Assembly (NCBI GenBank): GCA_910584075.1
Contig: CAJTZI010000073.1
Span: 1 to 7,804 of the forward strand
Source: an uncultured Oscillibacter sp.
GTDB lineage: Bacteria > Bacillota > Clostridia > Oscillospirales > Oscillospiraceae
DNA: 7,804 bases
Direction: 5' to 3'
Below are positions 1-5,741 of this stretch, piece after piece. Under the pieces are notes generated by a model that made no database searches, had not been told where the DNA came from, and was given only the letters and a program-made list of their open reading frames with translations. The number at the start of each line of letters is the position of its first letter. The first letter of the stretch is position 1. The translations under genes were made by a program, and so were the position numbers.

Positions 1-504
1 GAGTTCGACAGTCCCCTGGGCACCGGCACCGGCGCGGCGGTGATCTTCGGCGTCACCGGCGGCGTCATGGACGCTGCCCTCCGCAGCGCCTACTATCTGG
101 TCACCGGGAGAAATCCGGACCCCGACGCCTTCCAGGCCGTCCGGGGCAGCAAGCCCTGGCGGGAGGACGTCTTTAATATTCCCGGGGCGGGGGACGTCCG
201 TGTGGCGGCGGTCAGCGGTCTGGCCAACACCCGGAAGCTGATGGAGGCCATCGACAGCGGCGCGGCGGAGTACGACTTCGTGGAGGTCATGGCCTGCCCC
301 GGCGGCTGTGCCGGGGGCGGCGGCCAGCCCATCCACGAGGGCGTGGAGATGACGGCGGCCAGAGGCGACAAGCTCTGGAAGCTGGACGCCAAGTCGGAGC
401 TGCGGTTCTCCCATGAGAATCCGGACGTCCAGGCCCTGTACCGGGTCTATCTGAAAGCCCCTCTCAGCGAGAGGGCCCACCACCTGCTGCACACCAAGTA
501 TTGA
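1..504 (+). CDS. hydA: [FeFe]-hydrogenase catalytic subunit, C-terminal part (5' truncated by the window edge)
   Basis: This is the last 167 codons of an iron-only hydrogenase, the enzyme that reversibly makes H2 from protons and electrons from ferredoxin or NAD(P)H. The reading frame is open from base 1 to the TGA at 502-504, so the start lies outside the window. Visible H-cluster motifs are FGVTGGVMDAALR (bases 46-84) and MACPGGCAGGGGQP (bases 289-330). The two cysteines of the second motif (codons at 295 and 307) are H-cluster ligands in the family. The C-terminal region, ending AHHLLHTKY, is the small-subunit-like domain fused in monomeric hydrogenases. The N-terminal FeS domains cannot be seen, so whether it is a simple ferredoxin enzyme or the HydA/HndD subunit of an electron-bifurcating complex is undecided. 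It is probably cytoplasmic and ends in a terminator-like hairpin nine bases after the stop. Confidence 0.95.
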   Translation, partial: EFDSPLGTGTGAAVIFGVTGGVMDAALRSAYYLVTGRNPDPDAFQAVRGSKPWREDVFNIPGAGDVRVAAVSGLANTRKLMEAIDSGAAEYDFVEVMACPGGCAGGGGQPIHEGVEMTAARGDKLWKLDAKSELRFSHENPDVQALYRVYLKAPLSERAHHLLHTKY

Positions 505-512
505 GATTGGAA

Positions 513-550
513 GCGTCCTGCCGCCTTTTGGCGGCGGGGCGCTCCGTCTT
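513..550 (+). terminator. Terminator-like hairpin after the hydrogenase gene
   Basis: GCGTCCTGCCGCC (513-525) pairs with GGCGGCGGGGCGC (530-542) over 13 bp, including two G-U pairs, around a TTTT loop. The following bases are TCCGTCTTT, so the T-tract is imperfect. The position directly after the hydrogenase stop fits an intrinsic terminator that separates it from the superoxide dismutase gene. Termination efficiency is inferred and may be partial. Confidence 0.7.
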
Positions 551-576
551 TGCCGATAATTTCAGCTTTTGCCGCA

Positions 577-582
577 TATACT
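577..582 (+). promoter_or_regulatory. Possible -10 element (TATACT) of the sodA promoter
   Basis: TATACT matches the sigma-A -10 consensus at five of six positions and lies 34 bases before the sodA ATG, in a noticeably AT-richer patch (549-600). No good -35 hexamer sits 16-18 bases upstream; the nearest candidate, TTGCCG at 550-555, would give a 21-base spacer. There is also a GATAAT at 555-560. The terminator upstream means sodA needs its own promoter, but which hexamer is used is uncertain. Confidence 0.35.
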
Positions 583-616
583 AGCGTTATTCAGATATGA
601 GAAAGGATGACGCACC

Positions 617-1261
617 ATGGAGGCACACTATCCCTTTACCCTGCCGCCCCTGCCCTATGCCTACGATGCACTGCTGCCGGAGCTGGATGAGCGTACCATG
701 CACTTTCACCACGACAAGCACTTCAACACCTATGTGGAAAACCTCAACAAGCTCCTTCAAGACCACCCCCAGTACCACGATTGGTCCCTGGAGCGGCTGA
801 TGCAGGGCTGGCCGGAGCTGCCGGAGGACATCCGCCAGGGGGTGCGGAACAACGCCGGCGGCGTGTACAACCACGACCTGTACTTCAAGACTCTGCACCC
901 CACGCCGGCCTCCGCTCCGGGGCCCGCGCTCCAGCAGGCCATTGACCGAGACTTCGGGGACCTCCAGGGCCTGAAGGCCGCCATGCGCTCCGCCGCCCTG
1001 GGACAGTTCGGCTCCGGCTGGGCCTGGCTGATCACGGACAGGGAGGGGCATCTCTCCGTCCGCAAGACCCCCAATCAGGACAGCCCCCTGCCCCTGACGC
1101 CCCTGCTGGGGTGCGACGTGTGGGAGCACGCCTACTACCTGCCCTACCAGAACCGGCGGGACGAGTACTTTGAGGCCTGGTGGCGGCTGGTGGACTGGCC
1201 CGGCGTCACCCTGCGGTACGGAGAGCTGACATCCCCCCGGACCCAGTACCCCGCCCCCTGA
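617..1261 (+). CDS. sodA: Superoxide dismutase, Fe/Mn family, Mn-type signature
   Basis: A cytoplasmic enzyme that dismutates superoxide to O2 and H2O2; at 214 residues it is normal for the family and has no signal peptide. All four metal ligands are visible: H31, H86 (in the stretch AGGVYNH), D157 and H161 (in CDVWEHAYY). The gateway residues Y39 and H35 are also present. Gly at the FeSOD glutamine position (GG before VYNH) together with Gln144 in TPNQDSP is the pattern of Mn-type enzymes; metal choice is inferred. Two departures from the classic pattern are HF instead of HH at 35-36 and YF instead of FW at 89-90. The ATG at 617 has GAAAGGATG about ten bases upstream (601-609) and places the conserved TLPPLPYAYDAL near the N terminus. 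It appears monocistronic, flanked by a terminator upstream and a strong promoter downstream, and gives this anaerobe protection against oxygen. Confidence 0.96.
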   Translation: MEAHYPFTLPPLPYAYDALLPELDERTMHFHHDKHFNTYVENLNKLLQDHPQYHDWSLERLMQGWPELPEDIRQGVRNNAGGVYNHDLYFKTLHPTPASAPGPALQQAIDRDFGDLQGLKAAMRSAALGQFGSGWAWLITDREGHLSVRKTPNQDSPLPLTPLLGCDVWEHAYYLPYQNRRDEYFEAWWRLVDWPGVTLRYGELTSPRTQYPAP

Positions 1262-1268
1262 CAGCGGC

Positions 1269-1297
1269 TTGACAAGACAGGACTTTTTTGGTATAAA
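1269..1297 (+). promoter_or_regulatory. Sigma-A promoter of the glpK transcription unit
   Basis: A perfect -35 TTGACA (1269-1274) is separated by exactly 17 bases from TATAAA (1292-1297), a five-of-six match to the -10 consensus. It begins eight bases after the sodA stop codon. Transcription should start near 1304, giving a leader of about 80 nucleotides before the glpK start. Such a near-consensus promoter is expected to be strong, which suggests that control is exerted after initiation, at the hairpin that follows. Confidence 0.85.
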
Positions 1298-1312
1298 AAG
1301 ATAGAGATGAAC

Positions 1313-1356
1313 GGGAGCAGGACGGACCGAGAAGCCGTTCTGCTCCCCGGGTTTTT
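1313..1356 (+). promoter_or_regulatory. Terminator-like hairpin inside the glpK leader (candidate attenuator/antiterminator target)
   Basis: GGGAGCAGGACGG (1313-1325) pairs with CCGTTCTGCTCCC (1335-1347) over 13 bp with a single G-U pair and a nine-base loop. CGGG and then TTTTT (1352-1356) follow. It lies downstream of the strong promoter and upstream of the glpK ribosome binding site, so an RNA from that promoter would be terminated unless something intervenes. In Bacillus subtilis, glycerol genes have this arrangement and GlpP with glycerol-3-phosphate prevents termination. That GlpP acts here is inference. The hairpin could also end read-through from sodA, which has no other terminator. 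Confidence 0.75.
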
Positions 1357-1370
1357 CTGAGAAAGAGAGA

Positions 1371-1375
1371 GGAGG
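1371..1375 (+). promoter_or_regulatory. glpK ribosome binding site selecting a GTG start
   Basis: GGAGG, seven bases before the GTG at 1383, fixes the unusual start codon. No ATG lies nearby in frame, and the resulting N terminus (MRQYVAALDQGTTSSR) aligns with the start of known glycerol kinases. Confidence 0.85.
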
Positions 1376-1382
1376 CTCCGCC

Positions 1383-2870
1383 GTGAGACAGTATGTCGCC
1401 GCCCTGGACCAGGGGACCACCAGCAGCCGCTGCATCCTCTTTGACCGGGCCCAGAGCATCGTGGGCATGGCCCAGAAGGAGTTTACCCAGATCTACCCCC
1501 AGCCGGGCTGGGTGGAGCACGATCCTATGGAGATCTACTCCAGCCAGTACGGCGTGCTGAACGAGGTGCTGGCCCAGACCGGCGTTCCGGTGGAGGAGGT
1601 GGCCGGCATCGGCATCACCAACCAGCGGGAGACCACCGTGGTCTGGGACCGGGAGACCGGCCGGCCTGTGTGCAACGCCATTGTATGGCAGTGCCGCCGC
1701 ACGGCGCCGCTGTGTGAGGAGCTGAAAAAGGACGCGGAGTTTGCGGACTATGTCCGCCGGTGCACGGGTCTTTTGATCGACGCCTACTTCTCCGCCACCA
1801 AGATCCGGTGGATCCTGGACCACGTTCCCGGGGCCCGGGAGGGGGCGGAGGCGGGACGGCTGCTGTTCGGCACCGTGGACAGCTGGCTGATCTGGAAGCT
1901 CACCGGCGGAAAAGTCCACGTCACGGACTATACCAATGCCAGCCGCACCATGCTCTACGACATTGAGAACCTCCGCTGGGATGAGGAGATCTGCCGCCGG
2001 CTGGGGATCCCCATGGCCATGCTGCCGGAGGTCCGCTCCTCCAGTGAGGTCTACGGCACGGTGAACATCCAGGGAGTGGAGGTGCCCATCGCCGGCATCG
2101 CCGGAGACCAGCAGGCCGCCCTCTTCGGCCAGGCCTGCTTTGACGCCGGGGAGGCCAAAAACACCTACGGCACCGGCTGCTTTCTGCTGATGAACACTGG
2201 GGAAAAGCTGGTCCGCAGCCAAAACGGCCTTGTGACCACCATCGCCGCCGGGGCGGGCGGGAAGGTCCAGTACGCCCTGGAGGGCAGCGTGTTCGTGGGC
2301 GGGGCGGTGATCCAGTGGCTCCGGGACGAGCTGCACCTGATCACCGAGGCCGCCGACAGTGAGTATTTCGCCCGGAAGGTGTCCGGCAGCGGCGGCGTGT
2401 ATGTGGTGCCCGCCTTCACCGGTCTGGGGGCGCCGCACTGGGATATGTACGCCCGGGGGGCCATACTGGGGCTGACCCGGGGGACGGGCCGGGACCACAT
2501 CATCCGGGCGGCGCTGGAGTCCATCGCCTATCAGACGGGAGACGTGCTCTCCGCCATGGAGGAGGACACCGGCATCCCGGTCAGGGAACTGCGGGTGGAC
2601 GGCGGCGCCTCCGCCAACGATTTTCTCATGGAGTTCCAGGCGGACATTGCGGGCCGGTCCATCCTCCGCCCGGTGATCCGGGAGACCACCGCTCTGGGGG
2701 CGGTGTATCTGGCGGGACTGGCCGGCGGCGTCTGGCGCAGCCGGGAGGAGATCCGAAGCCAGTGGACCCTGGACCGCCGCTTTGACCCCGCCGTCTCCCA
2801 GCAGGAGCGGCAGCGGCTGCTGGCCGGGTGGCACAGAGCCGTGGAGAGGGCCAAGGGCTGGGAGACCTGA
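1383..2870 (+). CDS. glpK: Glycerol kinase
   Basis: Phosphorylates glycerol to sn-glycerol-3-phosphate with ATP, trapping glycerol in the cytoplasm. The 495 residues are close to the usual ~500 and cover both FGGY-kinase domains. Visible motifs are LDQGTTSSR (8-16, phosphate loop), NQRETTVVWD (80-89, glycerol-binding R82 and E83), Y135 in IDAYFS, AGDQQAALFGQ (240-250, catalytic-base D242), YGTGCFLLMNTG (262-273) and the FGGY signature starting at GAILGLTRG (359-367). DGGASANDFLMEFQADI (406-422) is the late ATP-domain motif. Low-GC Firmicute enzymes carry a YHF-F/Y-G type loop just before the DQQ motif, whose histidine is phosphorylated by PTS HPr. Here the segment reads VYGTVNIQGVEVP, with no histidine. 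No glpF transporter or glycerol-3-phosphate dehydrogenase is adjacent. The leader suggests transcriptional antitermination control. Confidence 0.97.
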   Translation: MRQYVAALDQGTTSSRCILFDRAQSIVGMAQKEFTQIYPQPGWVEHDPMEIYSSQYGVLNEVLAQTGVPVEEVAGIGITNQRETTVVWDRETGRPVCNAIVWQCRRTAPLCEELKKDAEFADYVRRCTGLLIDAYFSATKIRWILDHVPGAREGAEAGRLLFGTVDSWLIWKLTGGKVHVTDYTNASRTMLYDIENLRWDEEICRRLGIPMAMLPEVRSSSEVYGTVNIQGVEVPIAGIAGDQQAALFGQACFDAGEAKNTYGTGCFLLMNTGEKLVRSQNGLVTTIAAGAGGKVQYALEGSVFVGGAVIQWLRDELHLITEAADSEYFARKVSGSGGVYVVPAFTGLGAPHWDMYARGAILGLTRGTGRDHIIRAALESIAYQTGDVLSAMEEDTGIPVRELRVDGGASANDFLMEFQADIAGRSILRPVIRETTALGAVYLAGLAGGVWRSREEIRSQWTLDRRFDPAVSQQERQRLLAGWHRAVERAKGWET

Positions 2871-2884
2871 GAGCTGTCAGAATA

Positions 2885-2911
2885 TCCGCCGGGCGGAACC
2901 GTCCCGGCGGA
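2885..2911 (+). other. Perfect hairpin between glpK and the malic enzyme gene
   Basis: TCCGCCGGG (2885-2893) is an exact inverted repeat of CCCGGCGGA (2903-2911) with a nine-base loop. It is followed by GAATAAAGAGAGG rather than a T-run, so it does not look like an intrinsic terminator. It ends ten bases before the ribosome binding site of the next gene. It may tune relative expression or mRNA processing within a glpK-malic enzyme transcript. Function is inferred; only the symmetry is seen. Confidence 0.6.
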
Positions 2912-2932
2912 GAATAAAGAGAGGTAACAGAT

Positions 2933-4105
2933 ATGGATTACGCGAAGGAATCCCTGCGGCTCCACGGAGAGTGGAAGGGGAAAATTGAGGTGGTGGCCAC
3001 GGTCCCCGTGGAGACCCGGGAGGACCTGTCCCTGGCCTACACCCCGGGTGTGGCACAGCCCTGCCTGGAGATCCAGAGGGACATTGAAAAAAGCTATGAG
3101 CTGACCCGGCGGCACAACCTCTGCGCCGTCATCACCGACGGCAGCGCGGTCCTGGGCCTGGGGGACATCGGCCCGGAGGCCGGCATGCCGGTGATGGAGG
3201 GCAAGTGCGTGCTGTTCAAGGCCTTCGGCGGGGTGGACGCCTTCCCCCTGTGCGTGAAGACCCAGGATGTGGACGAGTTCGTCCGGACGGTTTACAACAT
3301 CTCCGGCAGCTTCGGCGGCATCAACCTGGAGGACATCGCCGCCCCCCGGTGCTTTGAGATCGAGCGGAAGCTGAAAGAAACGTGTGATATCCCCATTTTC
3401 CACGACGACCAGCACGGAACCGCCATCATCACCCTGGCGGGTCTCACCAACGCCCTGAAGGTAGTGGGGAAAAAGAGGGAGGACGTGCGGATTGTGACCT
3501 CCGGCGCCGGCGCGGCGGCGGTCTCCATCGCGAAGCTGCTGCTGTCCGCCGGATTCCGGCACATCACCATGTGCGACCGCAAGGGCGCCATCTTCCAGGG
3601 CCGGGAGGGTCTGAACTGGATCAAGGAGGAGATGGCCCAGGTGACCAACCTGGAAAAGCGGTCCGGAACCCTGGCGGAGATGCTGGCGGGGGCCGATGTG
3701 TTCATCGGCGTGTCCGCCCCAGGCACTGTCACCGCGGACATGGTGCGGACCATGGCGAAAGACCCTGTCATCTTCGCCTGCGCCAACCCCACGCCGGAGA
3801 TCTTCCCCGACGAGGCAAAGGCCGGCGGGGCTGCCGTCATCGCCACCGGCCGCAGCGACTATCCCAACCAGATCAATAACGTCCTGGCCTTCCCTGGCGT
3901 GTTCCGGGGGACCTTCGACGTGCGGGCAAGGGACATCAACGAGGAGATGAAGATGGCCGCTGCCCGGGCCCTGGCGGAGCTGATCTCGGACCAGGAGCTC
4001 AGCGCGGACTACATCATTCCCCAGGCCTTTGACAAGCGGGTGGGTCCCGCCGTGGCCAAGGCCGTGGCGGAGGCCGCACAGAGGACCGGCGTGGCCCGGC
4101 TCTGA
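2933..4105 (+). CDS. Malic enzyme (oxidative decarboxylating malate dehydrogenase, small bacterial type)
   Basis: Interconverts malate + NAD(P)+ and pyruvate + CO2 + NAD(P)H in the cytoplasm. The 390 residues match the short bacterial form (YtsJ-like, without the phosphotransacetylase domain of E. coli MaeB). Visible elements are SLAYTPGVA (33-41, catalytic Y36), VMEGKCVLFKAFGGVDAFP (87-105, catalytic K91), metal-binding E133-D134 in INLEDIAAP, and the signature FHDDQHGTAI (156-165, metal ligand D159). The nucleotide-binding loop is GAGAAAVSIA (181-190), with Ala where GAGAAG is usual, followed by CDRKGAI (204-210). ANPTPEI and PNQINNVLAFPGVFRG are typical of the C-terminal half. I cannot decide NAD against NADP from this. 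The ATG at 2933 has GAGG eight bases upstream. It lies 62 bp after glpK with no terminator between, so co-transcription is likely. Confidence 0.95.
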   Translation: MDYAKESLRLHGEWKGKIEVVATVPVETREDLSLAYTPGVAQPCLEIQRDIEKSYELTRRHNLCAVITDGSAVLGLGDIGPEAGMPVMEGKCVLFKAFGGVDAFPLCVKTQDVDEFVRTVYNISGSFGGINLEDIAAPRCFEIERKLKETCDIPIFHDDQHGTAIITLAGLTNALKVVGKKREDVRIVTSGAGAAAVSIAKLLLSAGFRHITMCDRKGAIFQGREGLNWIKEEMAQVTNLEKRSGTLAEMLAGADVFIGVSAPGTVTADMVRTMAKDPVIFACANPTPEIFPDEAKAGGAAVIATGRSDYPNQINNVLAFPGVFRGTFDVRARDINEEMKMAAARALAELISDQELSADYIIPQAFDKRVGPAVAKAVAEAAQRTGVARL

Positions 4106-4116
4106 GAGGGGCGGCG

Positions 4117-4419
4117 ATGGCGCATCACGATGTGACCTTGAATATTCACTGCTCTGCGCCGGATGAGCTCTGGCGGAGAATGGGCGCTGTTTACCAGTCC
4201 ATGCCCTGTTGGGCCGGGAACGCCCGGGGGCCCCGCTGGACTGGCGAGGGGATTGATTTGTGGGCGTCTGTTGAGCCGGGCGGCCTTCAGATTGCCGGCG
4301 AAATGCCGGAGGAGATCTGGCAGGAGTGGTACCGCCGGCTGAGAGCCGCCCTGACGGACGCCCTGGGATATGAGATCGGCGAACCGGCGGACGGATATGA
4401 GTTTGTGTATTGGGAGTGA
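4117..4419 (+). CDS. Conserved-looking small protein of unknown function
   Basis: A 100-residue protein I cannot assign to a family. The ATG at 4117 is preceded by GAGGGG (4106-4111), right after the malic enzyme stop, so it is very probably translated and co-transcribed. It has seven tryptophans (19, 32, 41, 49, 68, 71, 99), no signal peptide, no membrane segment and a clearly acidic C terminus. Segments such as LQIAGEMPEEIWQEWYRRL look like a strand followed by an amphipathic helix, which suggests a small alpha/beta cytosolic domain. Codon use is somewhat more AT-ending at the 5' end (for example TTG AAT ATT) than in its neighbours. No catalytic motif or cysteine pair is apparent; the cysteines are C12 and C31. 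It could be a chance passenger in the operon. Confidence 0.75.
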   Translation: MAHHDVTLNIHCSAPDELWRRMGAVYQSMPCWAGNARGPRWTGEGIDLWASVEPGGLQIAGEMPEEIWQEWYRRLRAALTDALGYEIGEPADGYEFVYWE

Positions 4420-4466
4420 GGCGGCGCTTCTGATTCCAAGACCACACATGGAAAGGATGGTTCACA

Positions 4467-5741
4467 ATGACTGCTTATGCCAAGATGACCCCCGCGGAGC
4501 GGGAAGCGGAATACAAGCGGCTCCAGGGGGAGTTTGAGACTTTGAAAGCCCGAGGACTGAAGCTGAATATGGCCCGGGGCAAGCCCGGCAAGGCCCAGCT
4601 GGACATGGTCTCCGATATTTTCGGCCTGATGCAGAGGCCGGAGGACTACGTGTCCGACGGCATCGATGTCCGCAACTACGGCGAGATGCGGGGTCTGCCC
4701 GCCGCACAGCGGCTGTTCGCGGACATCCTGGGCTGCAGGCCGGAGCAGGTCTTCGTTGGCGGAAACGCCAGCTTGCAGCTGATGTACGACACCATCGCCA
4801 AGGCCTGTACCCACGGCCTTCTCCACAGCCCCCGCCCCTGGTGCAAAGAGGAGACGGTAAAGTGGCTCTGCCCCGCCCCCGGCTATGACCGCCACTTCAA
4901 GGTGACGGAGAGTTTCGGCTTTGATCTTGTCACTATCCCCATGACCGGCGAGGGTCCCGACATGGACGCCGTGGAGGAGGCCGTGAAGGACCCCGCCGTC
5001 AAGGGCATTTGGTGCGTGCCCAAGTACTCCAACCCCGACGGCATCATCTACTCGGCGGAGACCATCCGCCGCATCGCGGCCCTGCGGCCCGCCGCCCCGG
5101 ACTTCCTGGTGATGTGGGACAACGCCTACTGCATTCACGAGTTCGAGGGGGAGTACGTGGAGTTCCCGGACATTCTCTCCCTCTGCGCCCAGGCGGGAAA
5201 TCCGGACATGGTCTTTGAATTTGCCTCCACCTCCAAGATCACTCTGCCCGGGGCGGGCGTCAGCTGCTTTGCCTGCTCCGAGGCCAGCATGGCCTACATG
5301 GAGAAGCTCCTCACCGCCCAGGTCATCAGCTTTGACAAGGTGAATCAGCAGCGCCATGTGCTCTATCTCAAGGACAAGGCCCACACCCTGGCGCTGATGA
5401 AGAAACACGCCGCCATCATGGGGCCCAAGTTCCGCTGTGTGGCGGACACCCTGGACCGGGAGATTGCCCCGCTGGAGATCGCCTCCTGGCAGCGGCCCAA
5501 GGGGGGGTATTTCGTCTCCCTCAACGCCATGTCCGGCACGGCGAAGCGGACCCTGGCCCTTTGCAGGGAGGCCGGCGTCACCATGACCGGCGCGGGAGCC
5601 ACCTTCCCCTATGGCAAGGACCCCCAGGACAGCAACATCCGCATTGCGCCCTCTCTGCCGCCGGTGGAGGAGCTGGAGCAGGCCATGGCCGTGTTCTGCG
5701 TCTGCCTCAAAATGGCGGCTCTGGAGAAGCTGGGCGTATGA
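4467..5741 (+). CDS. Aspartate aminotransferase, PLP-dependent fold type I, group Ic-like
   Basis: A 424-residue cytoplasmic PLP enzyme, most like the aspartate aminotransferases with the MocR-like fold (Asp_aminotransf family). It would transfer the amino group between aspartate/oxaloacetate and glutamate/2-oxoglutarate. Visible elements are NMARGKP (34-40), GGNASLQLMYD (98-108, PLP phosphate region), CPAPGYDRHF (135-144, Y140 stacking on PLP), KYSNPDG (186-192, N189), MWDNAYCIHEF (216-226, D218), FASTSKITLPGAG (252-264, Schiff-base K257) and IRIAPSLPP (401-409, carboxylate-binding R402). The active-site lysine context STSK-ITLPGAG differs from the SFSK-x-GxRxG of classical AATase. Another amino donor such as alanine cannot be excluded. 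AAAGGA (4452-4457) lies nine bases before the ATG. No terminator or promoter is obvious in the 47-bp gap upstream. The stop overlaps the start of the next gene. Confidence 0.9.
   Translation: MTAYAKMTPAEREAEYKRLQGEFETLKARGLKLNMARGKPGKAQLDMVSDIFGLMQRPEDYVSDGIDVRNYGEMRGLPAAQRLFADILGCRPEQVFVGGNASLQLMYDTIAKACTHGLLHSPRPWCKEETVKWLCPAPGYDRHFKVTESFGFDLVTIPMTGEGPDMDAVEEAVKDPAVKGIWCVPKYSNPDGIIYSAETIRRIAALRPAAPDFLVMWDNAYCIHEFEGEYVEFPDILSLCAQAGNPDMVFEFASTSKITLPGAGVSCFACSEASMAYMEKLLTAQVISFDKVNQQRHVLYLKDKAHTLALMKKHAAIMGPKFRCVADTLDREIAPLEIASWQRPKGGYFVSLNAMSGTAKRTLALCREAGVTMTGAGATFPYGKDPQDSNIRIAPSLPPVEELEQAMAVFCVCLKMAALEKLGV

Noticed and set aside
597..800. Small + strand frame starting at the ATG at 597, just before sodA
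   Set aside because: It overlaps sodA in another frame, its ATG sits inside the upstream region of the sodA ribosome binding site, and its translation is a Thr/Ser/Pro-rich shadow.
1313..1356. The glpK leader hairpin as a riboswitch
   Set aside because: The leader is only about 80 nucleotides, forms one simple stem-loop and shows no alternative antiterminator helix or known aptamer core; protein-mediated antitermination or a simple terminator explains it better.
1206..4465. Two very long open frames on the - strand (1206-2834, 542 codons; 2531-4465, 644 codons) opposite glpK, malic enzyme and the small gene
   Set aside because: They lie antisense to genes with clear catalytic motifs, have no recognisable domains and show the Pro/Arg/Gly/His-rich composition expected from the complement of GC-rich codons. 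They are composition artefacts.
5561..5737. A longer N terminus for the radical SAM protein starting at 5561
   Set aside because: The extra 59 residues are the aminotransferase gene read in another frame; the ATG at 5738 gives a family-like start and a normal stop-start overlap.
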